19,730 nucleotides of DNA, from assembly GCF_051960575.1 (NCBI RefSeq), contig NZ_JBQCEE010000408.1:1-19730 (forward strand). The letters run 5' to 3'. Below are positions 16,046 through 19,730 of the stretch, piece after piece; the first letter of the stretch is position 1, and each line of letters opens with the position of its first letter. The notes below the pieces were generated by a model. It was given only the letters and a program-made list of their open reading frames with translations, did not search any database and was not told the DNA's origin. Source of the stretch: JBQCEE01 sp051960575. GTDB taxonomy: Bacteria > Actinomycetota > Actinomycetes > Mycobacteriales > Jatrophihabitantaceae. The position numbers and the translations under genes are program-made.

Positions 16046-16930
16046 ATGATGACGTCTCGTGCGGATGCTCAATCGAGGCAGAGCGGGCCGATCGTCATCC
16101 ACGCGAACTGGTATGAGTTCCGCGCCGGTGAGGTGTTCGAGAACGAGCTGGTGGTCAGCCGGACGTTGCTGTGGAGCGTTCGAGGACGCGGCACGCTGAT
16201 CATCGACGGGACCGAGTTGACGCTCGATGCCGGATCGTTCGTGCTCACGCCGTGGCGTCACCGGATTCGCTATGTGGCGGATCAGGCCGCGCCGCTGATG
16301 GTCGGGTCGATCCACTTGGTGCCCGATCTGGTGATGGGAGACGTCGACTTCCGCGCCGCACACGGCGTCACGGATCCCTTGGCTGCCGACCCTCGCCGGC
16401 GCGACGTGCCGGACCTGTTCGGCGGCGCCCGCTTCGTGGCGGGCGCCTTCATGCACGCCCGGCGTCTCGAGGCGCTCGCCTCGTACGTGGTGTGGCGCTT
16501 CGTCGAGACTCCTCATGTCGAGCATGAGATGCGGACGCTGGCCGCTCTGCTGATCGATGAGATTGCGGCGGCGGTCGGCGCCCGCTCCGCGGCTGAGGCC
16601 CAGCCGTCGGAGGACCTCCGACTGATGCAGCAGGGCGTCCAGGCCGGCCTGACCGGGCGTCTGCACCTGGCCGACGTGGCGGCCTTCGCCGGCGTGAGCG
16701 CCTCGACCGCTGAGCGGCTCTTCACCCGTCACACCGGCGTTTCGGTGGCGCGGTGGGTGGTCCGGGCGCGTGTCGAGCGCGCGCAGTACCTGCTGCAGAG
16801 CACGAACCTGCCGATCGGCGCGATTGCTCGCGCGACCGGGTTCAAGGATCAGTATCACTTCTCGCGTACGTTCCGACGATCGACCGGAAGTTCACCGACG
16901 GAGTACCGCACGCGATACCGCGTGCTGTGA
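16046..16930 (+). CDS. AraC-family transcriptional regulator with N-terminal cupin sensor domain
   Basis: This is the only plus-strand gene. I chose the ATG at 16046 (294 residues) because GGAG lies five bases upstream; in-frame alternatives are ATG 15995 and TTG 15920. The TTG start would put a TTA codon and an AT-rich -10-like patch inside the gene, so I disfavour it. Residues 15-95 form a small beta-barrel sensor (VRGRGTLIIDGTELTLDAGSFVLTPWRHRI at 45-74 is the typical cupin turn). Two helix-turn-helix units follow: LADVAAFAGVSASTAERLF at 208-226 and IGAIARATGFKDQYHFSRTF at 257-276, ending GSSPTEYR. Being divergent from the PhyH operon and convergent with the deoxysugar operon, it is the likely local activator for a sugar inducer (inference). 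Confidence 0.88.
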   Translation: MMTSRADAQSRQSGPIVIHANWYEFRAGEVFENELVVSRTLLWSVRGRGTLIIDGTELTLDAGSFVLTPWRHRIRYVADQAAPLMVGSIHLVPDLVMGDVDFRAAHGVTDPLAADPRRRDVPDLFGGARFVAGAFMHARRLEALASYVVWRFVETPHVEHEMRTLAALLIDEIAAAVGARSAAEAQPSEDLRLMQQGVQAGLTGRLHLADVAAFAGVSASTAERLFTRHTGVSVARWVVRARVERAQYLLQSTNLPIGAIARATGFKDQYHFSRTFRRSTGSSPTEYRTRYRVL

Positions 16931-16934
16931 CCGG

Positions 16935-16971
16935 ACGGTGCCCGCAGCCATCCTGCAGCGGGTCACACCGT
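16935..16971. terminator. Candidate bidirectional hairpin between convergent genes
   Basis: ACGGTG (16935-16940) pairs with CACCGT (16966-16971), and CCCGC (16941-16945) pairs with GCGGG (16958-16962), with a 3-nt bulge and a 12-nt loop. An alternative inner stem is GCAG/CTGC. The structure fills the 32-nt gap between the regulator stop and the aldo/keto reductase stop and overlaps the end of the latter. There is no T-tract, as is common in actinobacteria, so termination is inferred from location and pairing only. Confidence 0.5.
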
Positions 16972-17922
16972 CATCGAGTTCAGTGCGGTCCAGAACGGGT
17001 CAGAAATGCGCTGATCTGCCCAGGCGGCGTCCGCGGTGACTTCCGCTGCGGTGCGCATGCCCGCGACCACAGCGGCGACAGCCGGGTGGCGCAACGGGAA
17101 CTGCAGGGCAGCGTGGGGTAGCCGCACGCCGTGGCGCTCGCACAGCGCATGCACCGACTGCGCTCGCTCGATCATGGACGTCGGGGCCGGCTGGTAGTCG
17201 AAGTGTGCGTCAGGGTGAGGATGCGTCGTTGCGAGCAGCCCGGAGTTGAAGGGCGCTGCGACGACGACTGCGACGCCCGCGCTCTCGCACTGGGCGAGCA
17301 GCGGAGCGGCGCTGCGGTCGACCAACGACCAACGTCCGGCCACCATCACCACGTCGACATCGGCCTCGTGGACGATTCGCTGCAGCGGCGCGACGCTGTT
17401 CATGCCTGCCCCGATGGCGCCGATCATGCCCTCATCCCGCAAGCGGGCGAGCGCGGGAAGCGAGTGCCGGATCGCATCGTCGAGATGGTCGTCGGGGTCG
17501 TGCACGTACACGATGTCGACACGATCCAGGTGCAAGCGCGCCAGGCTCTGCTCGAGGCTCCGCAGGACACCGTCGGCGGAGTAGTCGGCCTGTCGGGTCG
17601 ACGCGTCGGCAACGTCGAATCCGTTGGACAGGTCGCTGCCCCGAGGTCGCGGGTTCGGCACGAGCAGCCGCCCGACCTTCGTCGAGACGGTGAATTCGGC
17701 GCGCGGACGGTTCCGGAGCGCCTCGCCGAGTCGGCGTTCGGACAGTCCCAGGCCGTAGTGCGGGGCGGTGTCGAAGTAACGAATTCCTGCGGCCCAGGCG
17801 CTGTCGAGTGCCTGGGCAGCGGCGTCGTCGTCGACCGCGGTATAGAGATTTCCGATCGGGGCTGCACCGAAGCCGATGGGGGTGACCAGCACGTCGGTTC
17901 GCCCGAGGCGCGCGGTTCTCAC
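16963..17922 (-). CDS. Aldo/keto reductase, L-fucose (D-threo-aldose 1-) dehydrogenase type
   Basis: The GTG at 17922 overlaps the TGA of the lactonase gene by 4 nt, giving 319 residues. The AKR catalytic tetrad is complete: D51 and Y56 (YFDTAPHYGLGLSERRLG), K82 (STKVGRLLVP) and H141 (VHDPDDH). Motifs such as GFGAAPIGNLY, the insertion RLLVPNPRPRGSDLSNGF (85-102) and VAAPFNSGLLA are characteristic of the subgroup that contains bacterial L-fucose dehydrogenase and pyridoxal 4-dehydrogenase. It would oxidise the pyranose of L-fucose, or a related sugar such as D-arabinose, to the lactone with NAD(P)+. The adjacent mutarotase and lactonase genes favour the sugar role over pyridoxal. No strong Shine-Dalgarno is visible, so it is probably coupled to the upstream gene. 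Confidence 0.85.
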   Translation of the reverse strand: MRTARLGRTDVLVTPIGFGAAPIGNLYTAVDDDAAAQALDSAWAAGIRYFDTAPHYGLGLSERRLGEALRNRPRAEFTVSTKVGRLLVPNPRPRGSDLSNGFDVADASTRQADYSADGVLRSLEQSLARLHLDRVDIVYVHDPDDHLDDAIRHSLPALARLRDEGMIGAIGAGMNSVAPLQRIVHEADVDVVMVAGRWSLVDRSAAPLLAQCESAGVAVVVAAPFNSGLLATTHPHPDAHFDYQPAPTSMIERAQSVHALCERHGVRLPHAALQFPLRHPAVAAVVAGMRTAAEVTADAAWADQRISDPFWTALNSMTV

Positions 17923-18800
17923 GGCGCGAGGCCGTACCAGCGGCGGGCGGTCCCACCGAAGACCGCGTCGGACTCGGCGGATGTCAACTCGGCGACGAAC
18001 GACTGCGCCGCCTCGACGACCTGCGCGTAGGTCGCGACCGCCAGACAGGTCGGCCAATCCGACCCGAACATCACCCGCGAAGGGCCGAAGCACTGCGAGA
18101 GGTGATCAGCGACAGGCCGAAGCCTGTCGACAGTCCACCCTGCGCCGGCTTCGGTGACCAGCCCCGAGAGCTTGACACAGACGTTGCCGAGCGCGGCCAG
18201 CTGCTCGATCGACTCCCGCCAGGATGCGGACGCCGCGTCGCCCCTGACCGGCTTGCCGGCGTGATCGAGGATGAATCGAAGGTGCGGGATCGCTCGGACC
18301 GTGCTGAGCGCCGCGGCGAGTTGATGCGGGCGCACCAGCAGGTCGAAGGCGAGCCCGGCGTCGGCGACAGCCGTCAGCCCGCGCTGGACGTCCGCACGGC
18401 ACAGCCAAGCTGGATCGGGTTCGTCCTGGACCTGGTGGCGGACGCCGACCAGGGTAGTACCGCCCGGGAGGGTGCGGAGCCGGTCTAGCTGTTCGTGGAC
18501 GTCAACGGCGGTCAGGTCGACCCAGCCGACGACGCCGGCGAGGGCGCGGCTGTGCTCGGCCAGCTCGAGCAGTTCCGGCGTTTCCGCTGCCACACACACG
18601 GTTTGCACGACGACGCTCGACCCGATGCCGGCGCGCGCGAGCTCGGGCTCGAGGTCGTCGAGGCTGAACGATCTGCGCAGCGCCGGGATCTCAGCCGTCC
18701 ATGGCTGGTCGCGGACGGCGAGGTCCCACACGTGGTGATGAGCGTCGACGCGCCTGCCGAGTGGACTCATCTCGGTCGCGATGGCGTCACGGGCCGTCAT
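17919..18800 (-). CDS. Amidohydrolase-fold sugar lactonase (L-fuconolactonase-like, COG3618 type)
   Basis: The ATG at 18800 has GAGGAGG nine bases upstream and overlaps the mutarotase end by 14 nt; the protein has 293 residues. VDAHHHVWD (H21/H23) begins the TIM barrel. Family landmarks follow: VVQTV (64-68), GVRHQVQDEPD (119-129), ILDHAGKP (H180), VKLSGL (209-214) and MFGSDWP (D248). These give the expected histidine/aspartate metal site of the PF04909 group. Members hydrolyse sugar lactones such as L-fucono- or L-rhamnonolactone, or related carboxylic acid derivatives. Lying between a mutarotase and a fucose-dehydrogenase-like enzyme, it would open the lactone made by that dehydrogenase. 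The lactone identity is inferred from context. Confidence 0.82.
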   Translation of the reverse strand: MTARDAIATEMSPLGRRVDAHHHVWDLAVRDQPWTAEIPALRRSFSLDDLEPELARAGIGSSVVVQTVCVAAETPELLELAEHSRALAGVVGWVDLTAVDVHEQLDRLRTLPGGTTLVGVRHQVQDEPDPAWLCRADVQRGLTAVADAGLAFDLLVRPHQLAAALSTVRAIPHLRFILDHAGKPVRGDAASASWRESIEQLAALGNVCVKLSGLVTEAGAGWTVDRLRPVADHLSQCFGPSRVMFGSDWPTCLAVATYAQVVEAAQSFVAELTSAESDAVFGGTARRWYGLAP

Positions 18801-19122
18801 GGTGGAACACCTCCTCGGCCGGAGCCCACCACTGCGGGTGTTCGACCGTCGCCAGTGGCTGCTGGCACGGCTCGGTCAGCTGCCACCACGACCTGGTGGC
18901 CTCGTCCGCGGCGAGGGATGCCGCATCGGCCTCGTGGTCGTGTCCTGAGTATTCGTAGTAGGAGAACAGCAGACCGTCCCGCAGAAAGATCGAGTAGTTG
19001 CGGATGTTCGCGCGGTCGAGCGCCGCGAGGACGTCCGGCCAGACCGACGTGTGCAGCGACCGGTAGGTCGCCTCGTGCTCAGGCCGCAATTGGATAACGG
19101 CGGCGTACCGCTGGACGGTCAT
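18787..19122 (-). CDS. RhaM-type L-rhamnose/L-fucose mutarotase
   Basis: This compact gene (111 residues) starts with ATG at 19122, overlapping the SDR stop in an ATGA junction, and ends 14 nt inside the lactonase gene; a longer frame upstream only reads the SDR gene out of frame. It aligns by eye with E. coli RhaM: QLRPEHEATYRSLHTSVWPD at 11-30 with the active-site histidine H24, then ANIRNYSIFLRDGLLFSYYE (38-57), a WW pair at 79-80 and a C-terminal EEVFHH. The family interconverts the alpha and beta anomers of L-rhamnose or other 6-deoxysugars. Here it would supply the anomer used by the dehydrogenase of the same operon. The family is firm; L-fucose as substrate is inferred from the neighbours. 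Confidence 0.88.
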   Translation of the reverse strand: MTVQRYAAVIQLRPEHEATYRSLHTSVWPDVLAALDRANIRNYSIFLRDGLLFSYYEYSGHDHEADAASLAADEATRSWWQLTEPCQQPLATVEHPQWWAPAEEVFHHDGP

Positions 19123-19730
19123 GCGCGCGGGCGGAGGCGCAGGCCGGCCATGCCCCCATCGACGGCCAGCACAGCCCCGACGGTCGAGCCGGAGGCGGGC
19201 GAGGCGAGGAAGGCGATCGCTTCGGCCACTTCCTGTGGCGACACGAGTCGACCGTGCGGCTGGCGTGCCTGGAGGGCGAGCCGCTCGGCTCGCGGGTCTG
19301 TCGACTGGTCGAGGAGCCGAGCGACCCAAGGGGTGTCCGCCGTTCCGGGGTTGACCGCGTTCACTCGAATGCCGTCGACGACGAGGTCGGCCGCCATGGC
19401 AAGGGTCAGGGCATGCAGTGCGCCCTTGCTCGCGGAGTACAGCGCCCGTTGCGGTAGGCCGGCCGTCGCCGCGATCGAACCGGTGTTCACGATCGCGGCG
19501 TGGTGCGACGCGCGCAGCGCGGGCAGGGCGGCGCGGGTGACACGGACGGTGCCGACGACGTTGATGTCCAGCACGCGATGCCACTGCGAGTCGTCGTTGT
19601 CCTCGATCCCGCCCTGAGCACCGAGTCGGGCGTTGTTGAACAGGACGTCTTGGCCGCCGAGCGCCTGGTCTGCGTCCAGGACCGACTGCCGGACGGTTCG
19701 GTCGTCCGCCAGGTCCTCTCTGACCATGTA
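19119..19730 (-). CDS. SDR-family dehydrogenase, probable 2-keto-3-deoxy-sugar-acid dehydrogenase (5' end missing)
   Basis: The frame is open through the right edge, so the N-terminal nucleotide-binding TGxxxGxG motif lies outside; about 203 residues are visible. Landmarks of classical SDRs are present: the DVLFNNA strand, LDINVVGT, the catalytic Ser in NTGSIAATAG and YSASK with the catalytic Tyr and Lys, then RVNAVNPGTADTPW and a final VDGG. NNAR replaces the usual NNAG. The GTADTPW turn and QPHGRLVSPQEVAEAIAFL fit SDRs found next to fucose/rhamnose oxidative genes, which oxidise 2-keto-3-deoxy-L-fuconate. The ATGA overlap with the mutarotase gene shows one transcription unit. The general SDR call is firm; the substrate is inferred from context. 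Confidence 0.85.
   Translation of the reverse strand, partial: YMVREDLADDRTVRQSVLDADQALGGQDVLFNNARLGAQGGIEDNDDSQWHRVLDINVVGTVRVTRAALPALRASHHAAIVNTGSIAATAGLPQRALYSASKGALHALTLAMAADLVVDGIRVNAVNPGTADTPWVARLLDQSTDPRAERLALQARQPHGRLVSPQEVAEAIAFLASPASGSTVGAVLAVDGGMAGLRLRPRA

Noticed and set aside
1..19730. CRISPR arrays, tRNA/rRNA genes, insertion sequences, attachment sites
   Set aside because: No regularly spaced repeats, no cloverleaf-like or rRNA segments, no transposase or integrase frames, and no flanking inverted repeats were seen.

Overview
The window looks like chromosomal DNA of a high-GC Gram-positive bacterium (Actinomycetota). Codons mostly end in G or C, GTG starts are common, genes are chained by 1-14 nt overlaps, and the signal peptide and lipobox are of Gram-positive type. 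I cannot name the genus. There are no RNA genes, insertion sequences or CRISPR arrays. Almost every gene is on the minus strand; the exception is one AraC-family regulator (about 16.0-16.9 kb).

Layout, in the direction of minus-strand transcription. (A) 19730-16963 is a tight four-gene catabolic operon: an SDR dehydrogenase (its 5' end lies beyond the window), a RhaM-type sugar mutarotase, an amidohydrolase-fold lactonase and an aldo/keto reductase of the L-fucose (D-threo-aldose) dehydrogenase type. This set fits oxidative L-fucose or related 6-deoxysugar breakdown; the sugar-acid dehydratase and the last enzyme are not visible. The operon converges on the AraC-type regulator, with a GC-rich hairpin between them. 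(B) From a divergent control region at about 15.9 kb, a second unit runs for about 12.5 kb from 15854 to 3388: a phytanoyl-CoA-dioxygenase-like (PhyH) Fe(II)/2-oxoglutarate enzyme, a lipoprotein solute-binding protein, a DppB-type permease, a fused DppC-type permease/DppD-type ATPase, a DppF-type ATPase, an alpha/beta-hydrolase esterase, an SGNH/GDSL esterase and a 1207-residue GH106-like glycosidase. Most junctions overlap. (C) After a 91-nt gap comes a secreted 945-residue beta-helix protein resembling GH141, with two four-cysteine modules and a C-terminal lectin-like domain. After a further 136-nt gap, the first 107 codons of an L-fucose/L-arabinose isomerase-like protein run off the left edge.

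Working model (inference): this is a glycan-utilisation locus for a fucose- and rhamnose-bearing, probably esterified plant or algal polysaccharide. The beta-helix enzyme acts outside the cell and the peptide-type ABC transporter imports oligosaccharides. Two esterases without signal peptides remove acyl groups inside. The GH106-like enzyme trims the glycan, and the freed deoxysugar enters the mutarotase/dehydrogenase/lactonase/SDR route. GH106 and GH141 are both known from rhamnogalacturonan-II breakdown in Bacteroides, so a pectin side chain is a reasonable first guess. The most unusual element is the PhyH oxygenase as first gene of the uptake/hydrolysis operon; a role on a modified (for example O-methylated) sugar is possible but unproven.
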